This document shows positions 18,138-28,011 of a stretch of DNA of 28,011 nucleotides, in pieces (the first letter of the stretch is position 1; every line of letters starts with the position of its first letter). The DNA is from Gracilariopsis chorda. Taxonomy: Eukaryota; Rhodophyta; Florideophyceae; Gracilariales; Gracilariaceae. The notes beneath the pieces were generated by a model. It was not told the DNA's origin, ran no database searches, and saw only the letters and a program-made list of their open reading frames with translations. A program made the translations under genes and the position numbers. The DNA lies in contig NBIV01000910.1 of the NCBI GenBank assembly GCA_003194525.1, positions 1 to 28,011 on the forward strand, written 5' to 3'.

Positions 18138-19997
18138 GTGTTGGAGGAGGAGCAAGCCCGCCCGTCCATTCAAAAAGTTACAGCCCGTCACCGACACTCT
18201 CCCCCCCCCCTCCCTCCATCCAGCGAGCCGTTCGCACGCGTTGTACGCACGCTCTCTGGACGTGGCACAACGCGCCACGAACAGCGCACCCCCCGCCACG
18301 TGCTCCGGTACCGCACCCAAACTAACGCGAAAAACAGCATCCGCACGCGAAACGCACGTACCTTCGCACCACCAGCTTCCGTACTTAAAAGAGCGCGCGC
18401 CGGCACCGCTCTGCTTCGCCGCCCCACCTCTCTTCGAAAACGAAGGAAGGCAGAACCTGTGACCCTTCCCATCACCAACTCCGCTTGCACCTCCATCGCT
18501 GCAACAACAGCAATACCGGCTCAATCTCTGGCTCGCACAAATGAACGTGTGCCCCCCGGCCCCGAGGGCTCACGTGGTCATCAGCCTTCTCCGAAGTACA
18601 CTCCGCAGCACCCTCAGCAACACCCGCCGCGGCGCCCTCCGCAGCACCGGACGTACCACACAGCGCCAGACCCAAGCATTCTGCCGCCCATGTTCTCTCA
18701 AAATGACCATCCCCAGCACCAGTCTGCTCAGCACCAGCCTGTTCAGCTTCACGTAACGGTCGTGCAGCCTTATTTTCAAAACTGTTGTACGTTCAATGGC
18801 TCACCAATCCCTCCGCCAACTCCCTTTCTACCTCTCTTTTGCTAGTTGCTGACAAAAAAGTTTTCTTTTCTTCGTTTCTCAAAATGACCATTTCCAGCAC
18901 CAGTCTGCTCAGCACCAGCCTGTTCAGCTTCACGTAACGGGGTGCAGCCTTATGTTCAAAACTGTTGTACGTTCAATGGCTCACCAATCCCTCCGCCCCA
19001 CCCCTTTCTACCTCTCTTTTGCCAGCTGCTGACAAATAAGATATTCTTTTTTTTCGTTTCCTTACACACAGACACCTTCAACTTTCACTCCAGCTGCACC
19101 GTAAATCTAACCTTTGCTGACGGAGAGGGCTTAACTCGAGTCACGTCTTGCCCACAGTCGGGCAATAGAGCCCCTGCCCCCGCGCCAGTTAACCCCATAC
19201 CGCCCGTGGCGCCTGTGCATCCGGCTGGCCGCACGTCTCACCGTGCTCCAACCCTCCAATACGCCCCTGAACAGCGGCCTCCACAGGCCCCCGGTACATT
19301 GGCGTCCGTGCCCTCTCTACCTCGGTCTTCGCCACTGACGGAACAACCCTGCAAACGCAGCCGTCCGTCCGCACGCACAATGCCCACATCCAACTCCAGC
19401 GAGTGTGAGGGTGGCGAAGATGGATTGCATAACGTGCGTACCCGCAGCCACGGCTCCACGTCCGCCCATGTGGACGAAGCCAATCTGAATGACTGGGAGG
19501 CTGTGGTAGACATGTATTTGCATGGAACCGGTGCTCCGGACGGTGTGCCGCTGCGCGATCATTGCAAAGGAGACGGTCGTCGTGTGAATGACTACAGACT
19601 GCTGGAGAAGCGCCGCACAGTCGGAAAGACGTTTGAGTTTTTAGGGGCGCCGAGGTTCAAGGCGGCGATCGGCTACCGTTGGGACGGCAACTTGCGCCGA
19701 AAGCAGAAATTGTACATTGTGATCAATCGTTGTCGCGTTGTGAACGCCATGAGGAAGGCGGGTGAGCCCGTACCGGATGACTTTGCGACGCTGGCGGAGA
19801 TGATTGACACGCGCATTCGCGACAAGGAACGCGCCAAGGAGGAACGCGAGGCGAAACGCACCGCGGAGCCGAGGTGTCAGGGCTCCATGCCCGACGGATC
19901 TACGCGCATTACTGTGATGCCCAGAACTGCGCGTCAAGGCGAGCGATCGGTAGCTCTCGTGAGACGCACGGACTCCGTGCCACGGAGTGGTAGATAA
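18138..19997 (+). CDS. GCR1_C-like domain protein gene, copy 2 (apparently open)
   Basis: Same gene as 2014-3692 but without the one-base deletion. From 18942 to 19997 there is a single 351-codon frame that includes the Pro-rich linker, the basic segment and the whole GCR1_C-like domain. Removing a GT-AG segment from 18787 to 19071 (285 nt, a multiple of three) joins exon 1 (open from 18138) to this frame, giving a protein of about 524 residues if ATG 18138 is the start. This is the only gene in the window that reads cleanly over a long distance in a plausible spliced form. By analogy with GCR1_C proteins it would be a nuclear DNA-binding regulator; GCR1_C is also the DNA-binding module of Crypton transposases, but I see no tyrosine recombinase here. 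The start codon and domain assignment are inference. Confidence 0.55.
18696..19057 (+). repeat. 181-bp local tandem duplication present only in copy 2
   Basis: The segment starting TCTCAAAATGACCA at 18696 recurs at 18877. Each unit covers the end of exon 1 and most of the intron of the GCR1_C-like gene. Copy 1 has a single version (from about 2572). The two units differ at several positions (for example in the T-rich stretch before each unit end), so the duplication is not brand new, or one unit has been edited since. It accounts for the offset change from 16124 to about 16305. Confidence 0.9.
18787..19071 (+). other. Candidate intron, GCR1_C-like gene copy 2, with two possible donors
   Basis: The 181-bp duplication has created two copies of the GTACGT donor (18787 and 18967) ahead of one acceptor (AG at 19070-19071). 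Both introns (285 and 105 nt) are multiples of three. Using the downstream donor would retain 180 nt containing an in-frame TAG, so only the upstream donor gives an uninterrupted product. Confidence 0.4.
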
Positions 19998-20139
19998 CAG
20001 CTGCGCTCAAAGGGCGGGAGGTTGTTTGGGTATTTTCATTTTTGGGTGTTGGTTTTTGGGGCTAAGAATGAAGCTTTGGATTTCCGCGATGGTGAGCACG
20101 TGTGAAGGGCTGTTCTGTTGCTGCGGTCGCTTCGGCGGC

Positions 20140-20153
20140 TGCGCAGCTGCGCA
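20140..20153. repeat. 14-bp perfect palindrome with TGCGCATG repeats, copy 2
   Basis: Identical second copy of the palindrome at 3835-3848, in the same position downstream of the GCR1_C-like gene. Confidence 0.55.
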
Positions 20154-21221
20154 TGTGCGCATGTGCGCGGCGCGTCGTGACGCGGGTGCGATGCGGCCGC
20201 CATGCGCGCCTCTCATTGGCGCTTCAGCGTCGCGGCGGCCACAGGCCACCACGGCGGATTACAGCGCTTGTCCGCAGTCGCCCTCTCCGGCGACGAAAGG
20301 TAGACGTCTAACCCTTTAGCCATTGCATCACAGCTTGTGTGCCATACAAATTATCAAATAAATAAGCGCTACCCTTGTACGCAGCAGCGTACCGCGCACT
20401 GCTTGCACATAGTCTCATATCGCTCCCTCTAAGAGACCGCGCCGCGAGTTGTGAATTTGCTTCCAACCGCTTTTGCCTCCCCAGCCCGCTTTTGTAGGCA
20501 GAATTTCAGCCTGCTGTCGTGCCAAGTGGGACGGTACCAGCTCCAACGCTGCCAAACGTATCTCTGCAAAAGACGAACGCCGACCGTTTCCGATATCGCT
20601 TCATGTTGCAGCTGTCTAGCTCTCAAGCACAATTCGACGCTGTTAGTCCGCGCTCGAACGTCTCTCGCGCTTCACCCTTGTAAGGCTCTTCCGTGTAGTT
20701 TGCGCTACCAAACTAACCGCCCACATCACACCATGTGCTGCGCATGTTTACCCAAAGTTTACGTCCATGTCACAAGTTTGTCGTCCGATGTACTCGTTGC
20801 CTATTCTAAAATCTAATTCCATTACCCTCACGCACCACGTGCAGCACTACTCACTAATCCAAAAAGTTAAAGGTTCACTCTTAATACGGTATCCACAACG
20901 TCAACGAAGAGATTTAACTGACATGTTTTGCTCAAAGTTCCTTTGCAAGCAATTGTCTGCCTTCAGTGGATGGTTGACTTCCTCCCTTTGTGAGGATGAG
21001 TTCCAGCCAGAGCTTAAGAAAGATGATTGCAAGTTCTCCAAACTGTTCAAAGCTTCGATTTCCATGCACTAACTCACCATATAACGCCGTTTAACCCTTT
21101 TTGTAATCTAATATATCCTTCTTGTCCACTAAATCCCAGTTCGAGTGCATTCCTCCATCTACCGTTTCTTTTCTCCCCTCTTCCGCTGTTGGGCTGTACC
21201 CCAGAACTGAACAACACTACG

Positions 21222-21883
21222 TAATGGATACATGTCTTAGTTTTGTACATCCGTTGATGCTACATGTCACAAACGAAATCTGGCATCGCTTCACGCGAGA
21301 AGGCAGTGCACAGCAGGCACTAATTATTGCGTAATGTCCATCTGGCGGAAGCATTGAGCAAGAGGCTACAGAGCGCTTTGAAAGAATGCAATTTCTGTTT
21401 CGCTACATACGAAATGCTAGAGCAGAGTATCAAGTGGACCATGGTCGACAATTTTATCTCTCAATTCGAACTGACGCCGTCCCAGCGTCGGATGTAGATG
21501 CCAAGAAGGGGATGCTACTTCTCTGACCAAAGTTAATTCTGAGAAACTGACGATTAAACTCATTGACGGCGTGGGAGGATCCACTACTGAAACAGATTTC
21601 GGCGGCAATGCCCTTCATTTTTACATTGGAACAATCTCGGGGGCGTCATACCCATGCCTGATTTGATCGATTTTGAAAAGGAATTGAAGAGGATTGAAAA
21701 GCAGTCTGTCAATGTAAAAACTCCAACTGCCTAGGAAAGAGGATGAGTGCCACTGGGTTTGCAGACAATGCACCTCCCACGGTTTTTGCAAAGATTAGGA
21801 CATCTGCTGATGAGTTGAATTCACAGCTCACAAGCCTGATAAAGAGACTGGCAGAAATAGGGGAGTTGACAACCACTGAGTAA
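21222..21883 (+). pseudogene. Valyl-tRNA synthetase C-terminal fragment, copy 2
   Basis: Second copy of the relic at 4917-5578, with no difference I could find in this stretch. It shares the same internal stops, the same Trp-to-Cys change at the CPSGGS motif and the same missing N-terminal domains. The lesions therefore pre-date the 16.1-kb duplication, or have been homogenised between copies. Confidence 0.85.
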
Positions 21884-21906
21884 AGATTCTTCCTTTCTCA
21901 ACTTGG

Positions 21907-23940
21907 CTACGACGACGCCCTGATACAGTGAACTGTTGATTCCAGTACTTGCGAACTACTTACACTCATCTGTTGTGCCCCTCTCTCCGTCTCGTTGACG
22001 GATCCATTTTGACCAACACGGGTCATCTTTGTACAACATGGTTTGCTAATGGGCGCAGTACCTGACGTACCTACCGCCTCTCGTACGGCATGATTCAAGA
22101 ATCGCTCAGCTGATCCACTCTTGTGCTCTTCGGTCGTAGTCCGGAGCTCTGTGTAGTATTGATTTTCGGCTCTGTGCGATGGACAAACAACAAAACACGT
22201 GATGTCTCGTCAGTTTCCGCTTGAGGAAAAGCTACTGACAGCATCTTCCGCTATGCTGGGGAGAAAATTCCCATTCCTTTCTCAACAACGGTACGTTGCA
22301 GGGTCCTGGCCAGATCAATGCCAGGTGCACTGAAATCAAACCCGTGAAGATCTAAGTGAACTTACCAGTACCGCTTCCGCGCGAATGAATAATGAGAGTA
22401 CAATCTTCGTCATCGCTGTTTGTCTTCGCGCACCTAAAAGTCAAGAATTTTGAAGAGGTATCTGCTGGTAGGAGAGCTTTGCTACTTGGCTCAGCTGTCT
22501 CCCTGCCATACGTCAGATCCCAGACAGACTTCACTACAGCACTGCCGAGTTTATTGGGTAGTCCTTTTTCCCTGGCCGAGTCGAATATTTCTAATGCCTT
22601 AGTTCAAGAGTCAGTCAAACGGTAACAACCGTTGCTGGACAAATTAATACCGCACTCCATAAGCAACTATTGTAGGCGCTCGCCTATCGCATTCTTCTCT
22701 TCGTATATAATGACTATCAGCTGGGCCATCATGGCCGCAGCAAAACAGTCTTTATCACAAACGATGTTTCTTGTGATATTATAGCCGAATGCTTCTTCAT
22801 TGGCCAAATTGGGCGTCTTTCTCTCTTCTTCAAGGTCCAAGGTTACCTTGTTGATCTACATGAATCCCGTGAATGCTTCCCTGAAGACGAAACCTTTCTT
22901 TTTGCCCATACAGGCGAGAACATTGAAAGAAGCTGTTCTGGCGACGACAGCACATTGCGTAAGATCATCGTGTATGTGGTTGGTCAAGTAATCAGCCAGC
23001 AACAGTGCGATTTCATAACCAGTGAATATACACAGCGACCTATGGGCTGAAATTTCGGCAGCCCCTAGAGACCGGCATCAGGATCATTCGCAACCACAAT
23101 TGGAGCATTGCATCGTTTTGAAGTTTCAACGTCAAGGTCCAGAGCACCGTTTTCCTCTGGATTGGGAAACGGTAGCGTTGGGAAGGCTGGGTCTGGTGTA
23201 TATTGTTCCTCAACCGGTACGAACGTGGAAGTTGAAAGCGTCGAAAGATTTCGGCGATTAACGGGGTGCCGACGCCGTGTCAAGCGGTTTATACCATGCG
23301 TGGAGGACTGACATCAAGCAGAAGCTTATATAAAGCAGCGGTAATCGCCGAAAAGTACTGTTCAGTAATTTGGTGATGGGGATCTGGTAGTGGTGGTAGA
23401 TCATGGTCAGATATGGCGTACTTGTTTTACAAGGGCGTGAGCAGTGTTTGACAGGTTGCTCTACACATCAGGTCGAATTTGAATGCCGTCGCTCCAGAAA
23501 ACTTTGAGCCAGTTGTCCTGTGACGGGTTATGACTGGCTGTAACGCACAAACTCAGCGCAGCTTGAAGGCTTCGTACTGCCAAGGCGATAGATGGCGTGG
23601 GAAACGGTCTGGAGAAAAGCTGGTCTTGCGCTCCATGGATCCTAAAAACGTCTGCAATGAGCACCGCAAACTTTGTGGAATCCGTTTTGGTGTTATGACT
23701 GACGACAAAGACGCGCGAAATAGGATTGGAGATCCTTGCCAGCGCCTGCGCCGCAGAAAGGACTAGACAATTGAGACGGTCATATCCTGGCCCGACGGCT
23801 GCGTGTAAGCCCTCTGTACCGAATCGAAGACGGTGGGTTTGGTCGAGGGCGACAGGCAGACGGGATGGCTCCGCGGGGGAGCATAGGCAGTGGGAGAGCA
23901 TTTAGTTCACTTGTTGACGTGTTGTCGGATCCGGATCCAT
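21907..23940 (-). pseudogene. PGM2: Phosphoglucomutase/phosphopentomutase (PGM2 type), broken, copy 2
   Basis: Copy of 5602-7636 with only a handful of differences, including one G fewer in a G run near 22303 (inside the intron) and a few substitutions. All major lesions (TAA near the start, stops around HGVG, lost metal-loop Arg) are shared with copy 1. The TASHNP loop and the intron boundaries are intact. Confidence 0.88.
22172..22365 (-). other. Preserved GT-AG intron in the PGM2 relic, copy 2
   Basis: Same intron as 5867-6061, with one base fewer (194 nt) in an internal G run. Donor GTAAGT and acceptor CACAG are unchanged and again join SGT to EPKI. Confidence 0.78.
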
Positions 23941-24576
23941 GGCGATTCGGTCGCGGCCCAGTGCGCATATTGCGGGAGGGACTAGGGTCGCTCTTGTGCC
24001 AGGGTGGCTACAGCGCATTGCAAGGGAGAGGGCGGTGGCACAGGCGGTTGTGAAGACGGCGGTAAGGAAGGCGGCGAGCGGGGAGTAGGACTCCGTCTGT
24101 GCCTCATCAGGCTGAGGGTGTGGCGAGGAATAGAGACACGGAGGGTCATGGAATTCAGATTTGCCTATGAAGCTCTGGGTAGGCAAAGTTGAAGACGGCG
24201 ATGGTGATGCTGCGCAGTGGACGGCGTGCTGCTGGTGCGCTGCGCGTCCGATGCATCTTCCAAGAGATTCTTTTGTTGAGCGTGACGTGCTGAGATTTTG
24301 TGTGCAACCGCGCCCACCTGTCCACGTGGCGGGAAACGTGGTGCCATCGCAACAGTAGCCTGCACCGCACCTCAGGCCACGTCACACGCGCGTTGTATGG
24401 AAGAAGATACACAGCTGACGAGCGCGCTAGCACAGCAACCTCGTCCGCGCGACCCGCAACCGCTTTCTGGAACTGACCTTCACTTCTGTTCTCGTCACTC
24501 TACAAGCGCACTCCCTTTTCCTTTTTTCTCCCTCCTGCCCCCTCTCTCACACTAAACGCAACTTACCGTCGTCGCC

Positions 24577-25483
24577 ATGTCCGACGCCGTCAATGTCGCT
24601 TTCGAGCGTTGCGAACATCTTCGTCAATAATGGGAAAATCTCAAATGTGACATGCTTGCTATAGACCCTTCAAATCCCAACGCCGCGCAAAGGAGGACCG
24701 CCTTCGCAGCCAAATGGATCAAATCATGAATCAAATGACTTCAGTTCTCAATGAAACAAAACGACTCGTTCCTCCAAACCACGCTGAGCCACACGACGAG
24801 CCCATTGTTGAAGCGCGTCCGGTTCAGTATTCTGCTCATCACAAACACATCATTCATATTACATACGATCTTCCGAAGGTTCAGATGATTCTCACTCTGA
24901 TTATGTTGATACCGACCCGCCAAAACCACACTCGCCACAACCGCCTCCAAGACCGGTTGCACCCCCGCTTCGGACTTAATCCCCGCCCACGTCCCCCATG
25001 ACAAATATTGAGCTTTGGTTGCTCTCCCGAACATCAAAAGGTGGCCATTGAAGCCATGCGAGCATCTTTGGCAGCCTTTTTTGCGGATCACAAAGGAATA
25101 ACGTTACCGCCTCGTGTAACAGCAAATGGGCCTGAAACACGAATATCAACGTTTAATCGAAAGCCAGAACGCGCTTCCGCGGATGAACAGCTTGAGATCG
25201 CCTCCAATCTTTCACTACTTCACCCATTCTGGCAGATACTCCGAACATGCCCACACCACGTACTCGTACGAAGGAAGATCCGCATCGAAACTCTTTGATA
25301 AGGGGCATGAAGTGTAAGAGTCCCGCCCAACAACCGAAGGGAAAGGTCCCAGAGCCTGGTGCTCTATTGGTTTGTTCTCCCGTCACGGAATATGACAGTA
25401 CTGGTCCAACCGGTAACTTGGAAGAAATGTTAGCGCATCTGCGATATATCAAACCCACCCATGCGAAGAGAAAGAAGGATTAG
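24577..25483 (+). pseudogene. Unrecognised coiled-coil-like gene, broken, copy 2
   Basis: Second copy of 8277-9185. It shares the early TAA (24628-24630) but differs at about 20 places, largely single-base indels in short homopolymers. Here an extra A converts the TAG after HEV into an open frame, so 25247-25483 reads continuously from MPTPRTRTKEDPHRNS through KSPAQQPKGK to HAKRKKD. The two copies thus break and open the frame at different places, as expected from sequencing or consensus error or from unconstrained drift. Confidence 0.5.
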
Positions 25484-27024
25484 GTTGTCTTTGAGGCTGG
25501 TGTCGCTTCCTCTTCAAGGCTTTTCGATACATCGTTTTTTATGTCGCAGCCGCTGCTTTCAGTTTCAGCGCGGCGAACTCTAAGAATGATTCGGAGTCTT
25601 CTCACGTTAAGTAAAAGGCAAGAACTGTACAGAGTGCGTAGGATCTGTTCTCAGAAACTCATGTCCGTATTCATGAACAAGGTAAAAACATGGAAAGAAC
25701 TACCCGACGAGCAGAAAAATGGCCGACGATGCATATGATATGTTAGCCGCTGCTGACGCGCTAAATCAACGACATAAGGGTGGGTTCTTCTCATAAGCTT
25801 TGAAGGTTTTGAAGCTTTTGAGCACTTTGTTGTATTATAAGCTGGTTTAATAACAGTTTGTTCTTGCACTCGATCATCACTCTTACTACTAATGTTATGA
25901 TTTGGGGTATGTGAACAGATTTACGCACAGAGGGCAGAAGTTGCAAATCCGATATCCTCATTGCAGCTCCATGCCACGCTGCATTTTACTGAGAGCGGTA
26001 GCTGTCTCTTTCACGATTCGTAAAGGGAAAGGGGGTGATCCTGCATTTCTGTCTTTCTACTTGGTGTATGCGTAGTATTGGAACCCGATCTTTTTGTAAC
26101 CTGAAAAGTACTGGGAGTCATTGAACGCACATTGCAAAAACGACAGCTGCGTATTGCTGTGGCAGAAGTTATGTTAGACTCCTTAACTCTCCTCACGTTG
26201 TTTCCTCAATTTGCTTTCCACCGGTCCCATGCTTCTATCATATTGTGCTAGACTTCACTTAAGATGTACAATTTGTTCTTGCTGAACATGATGACAGGTA
26301 CGGAGCAACAATTGTTTACGAAAGGCACTGATCTCGCTAATGTACCAAAGCTGCAAAATTTCCAAACTACATCGCCACTTCACACAAACCGCTGCACTAA
26401 CTACAAGTTTATAACATAGTAATGTTTCTATAGAAAGAACAAAAGTACGAGAAGAATTGAAGAGATTGATCACGCCAACAAAATCTGTGCAGCGAAAAGA
26501 AGGCATGAGTCCCGAGGCTGAAAAAGAAAATATACACTGCACGTATAATTACCGATTCGAACCCTCAAATCGTTCCATAGATGAGTATGGATGAAACTTT
26601 TCGTTCTGTTCTTGTGCCAGGTATGAAGTTGGTAAGATTAAGTGCAGAGGGTTGAGTGGAGCGGAAACTGCGTAAACCTCGTCGTATGGAGCATTGGCGG
26701 GTCTGGAGAGTACGAAATTCTAGTGTGAAAATCTCATACCAGCTTGAGATGTTTGGGACGTAGTCCGACTTAGAACGGCACTTGACTGACGTGATAACGA
26801 ATTGACAGCTTGCCAGAACCGGAACAACGAGACGCGGTTGAACAGAGGTCCAGCTGGAGCCAGCCTTCCATGACAGGACGCCAAACCAAGGCGAAATCCA
26901 TTGGAAAGTTGTATGAGCAAAAGGCGAAATAGCATGCGGGATAGAAGATGTATTTGGAATCGCGAATGCTTAGGACCCATACGGGATAGAAGCAGCAAAA
27001 TTCTGATTCACAATTCTACGAACT

Positions 27025-27593
27025 TCATGACATATGACTCTGTTGCTTTTGAGAGGATACATGTAATGAAGAGGTGGATGAATGAGTAGAAGAAAAGGGC
27101 AGTAGAGCAGCTGCTGCCTCGCGTCCAAGACGTGCGTCAAGCGCTTGTTTCGGCTCCGCACGCTTTACCTTGACGTGTTTATGCATGATTTCGTGGTCTA
27201 CATCCACCACTTTGTGGAATGTTAGTTCGGATGTAAACGTGACAAAGCCAAAGCCCCTCGAGTTATCAGTCTGATGGCCGTACATGACCTGACATTCTGC
27301 GATATCACCGAAGCGAATAAAGTGGGCATGCAGATCGAAACGTCTGCTTCGCGACATGTGGTGGGTAAACTACCGATGAAGAATTTCTTTGTGGCACGCC
27401 AGGCATTGCTACATGACGGAGGCACCCATTCCGAACGCGGCACAACTATCTTTGCCTCGAACACTCGGCCGTATAAGTCGGGAAATTCTGCGGCGACTCG
27501 CCCGGCAACAAGCTCATTGGCCGCAGTGGCCGTACCGAATTGACGAAATCTTTGGAATGGGATGGTCACGCGACAGCTGGTTGCGCACTTCAA
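27025..27593 (-). pseudogene. Two-RRM hnRNP-like RNA-binding protein relic, copy 2
   Basis: Second copy of 10752-11302, nearly identical. RNP1 reads SRGFGFVTF (Ile to Val, conservative). The frameshift between READV and DLHAHF is shared. At the tail CAA replaces the TAA of copy 1, extending the frame by six residues to a TGA. Confidence 0.8.
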
Positions 27594-27819
27594 ACAGGAA
27601 CAATCTCTATTGCTGGATATAAAGCGCTGTACATAATCATTAGTTCAGCGAAAAAAGGTGCACGTAAATTCATTTTCTCGAAACAATATATTACAGGCAG
27701 CGACGCATGTTTGCATGTATTACACGTTTGGGTCCCGTCACAATGTATGGGACACGATCCATTCTCAACAATGTCAATGATAGCTTTGCTGCCCGGCTTG
27801 CACCTCACCTGTACAGTAC

Positions 27820-28011
27820 CACTTCAGCAATGGTCTCTTCTTCCAACCTTGGAGAATGCAGTGCTGATTCCTCTTTATCAATACCTCGACGATCGGCCCG
27901 GCCACTCATTTGCATCTATTCGCCTCCGGCAGGCTTTCTGAACTGTAACCCGTCAAGCGGCCTGATACTGGTAAACAGCACTGTTTTGGCTGGCACGTTT
28001 AGTCCCATCTC
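27820..28011 (-). pseudogene. MTR4: MTR4-type helicase relic, copy 2 (cut by window end)
   Basis: Only the 3' end of the relic is inside the window, including the QMSGRADRRG motif. The preceding stretch, 27760-27830, differs from copy 1 by several indels and substitutions (for example around CCATTCTCAACAATG). The rest lies beyond 28011. Confidence 0.8.

Larger units (their letters stand above)
16125..28011 (+). repeat. 16.1-kb direct repeat unit, copy 2 (cut by window end)
   Basis: This is the second copy of the unit beginning at position 1, in direct orientation. It ends inside the MTR4-like relic only because the window stops there. It carries every feature of copy 1 up to that point, an additional 181-bp local duplication at 18696-19057, and a block (about 24200-27050) rich in one-base indels relative to copy 1. 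Confidence 0.97.

Noticed and set aside
1..28011. CRISPR array or prokaryotic defence island
   Set aside because: No regularly spaced short repeats, no operon structure, and the recognised genes are eukaryotic with spliceosomal introns.
1..28011. Transposon explanation for the 16.1-kb repeat
   Set aside because: No transposase, integrase or reverse transcriptase was recognised, and no terminal repeats are visible at 1/16125. The GCR1_C-like domain alone is not enough to call a Crypton.

Overview
This is eukaryotic nuclear DNA. GT-AG introns interrupt recognisable protein families, gene spacing is loose, and nothing resembles bacterial operon structure. A DUF3326 relic (a family I associate with cyanobacteria and algae/plants) beside an NDUFA13 (mitochondrial complex I) relic suggests a photosynthetic protist or alga. 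A red alga is possible, but this is inference and I cannot name a species.

The main structure is a direct duplication with a period of about 16.1 kb. Position 1 matches 16125, and the match runs to the end of the window (28011 matches about 11719). Positions 1-16124 hold one full unit; 16125-28011 holds about three quarters of the next. Over the first 7.8 kb the copies are nearly identical, apart from an extra 181-bp local duplication in copy 2. From about 7.9 to 10.8 kb they differ many times more, mostly by one-base indels. Beyond that they are nearly identical again until a small diverged patch close to the window end.

Layout of one unit (copy 1 coordinates): 1-2000, no recognised gene, with a long hairpin at 885-929; 2014-3692 (+), an intron-containing gene for a Pro/Gln-rich protein with a GCR1_C-like C-terminal domain, open throughout in copy 2 and frameshifted in copy 1; 4917-5578 (+), C-terminal relic of valyl-tRNA synthetase; 5602-7636 (-), near full-length but broken phosphoglucomutase/phosphopentomutase (PGM2 type) with one well-preserved intron; 7637-8276, GC-rich divergent promoter region; 8277-9500 (+), broken unknown coiled-coil-like gene; 10752-11302 (-), two-RRM hnRNP-like relic; 11530-12760 (-), truncated MTR4-type RNA helicase relic; 13941-14555 (+), NDUFA13 relic; 14990-15990 (+), DUF3326 relic.

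The identified genes are unrelated housekeeping functions and do not form a pathway. Nearly all carry frameshifts, stops, lost catalytic residues or deletions, and wherever both copies are visible the main lesions are shared. Decay of a whole gene block therefore seems to have come before the duplication. The GCR1_C-like gene is the only one that still looks potentially functional. I did not find a defence system, mobile-element core, CRISPR array, rRNA or tRNA.
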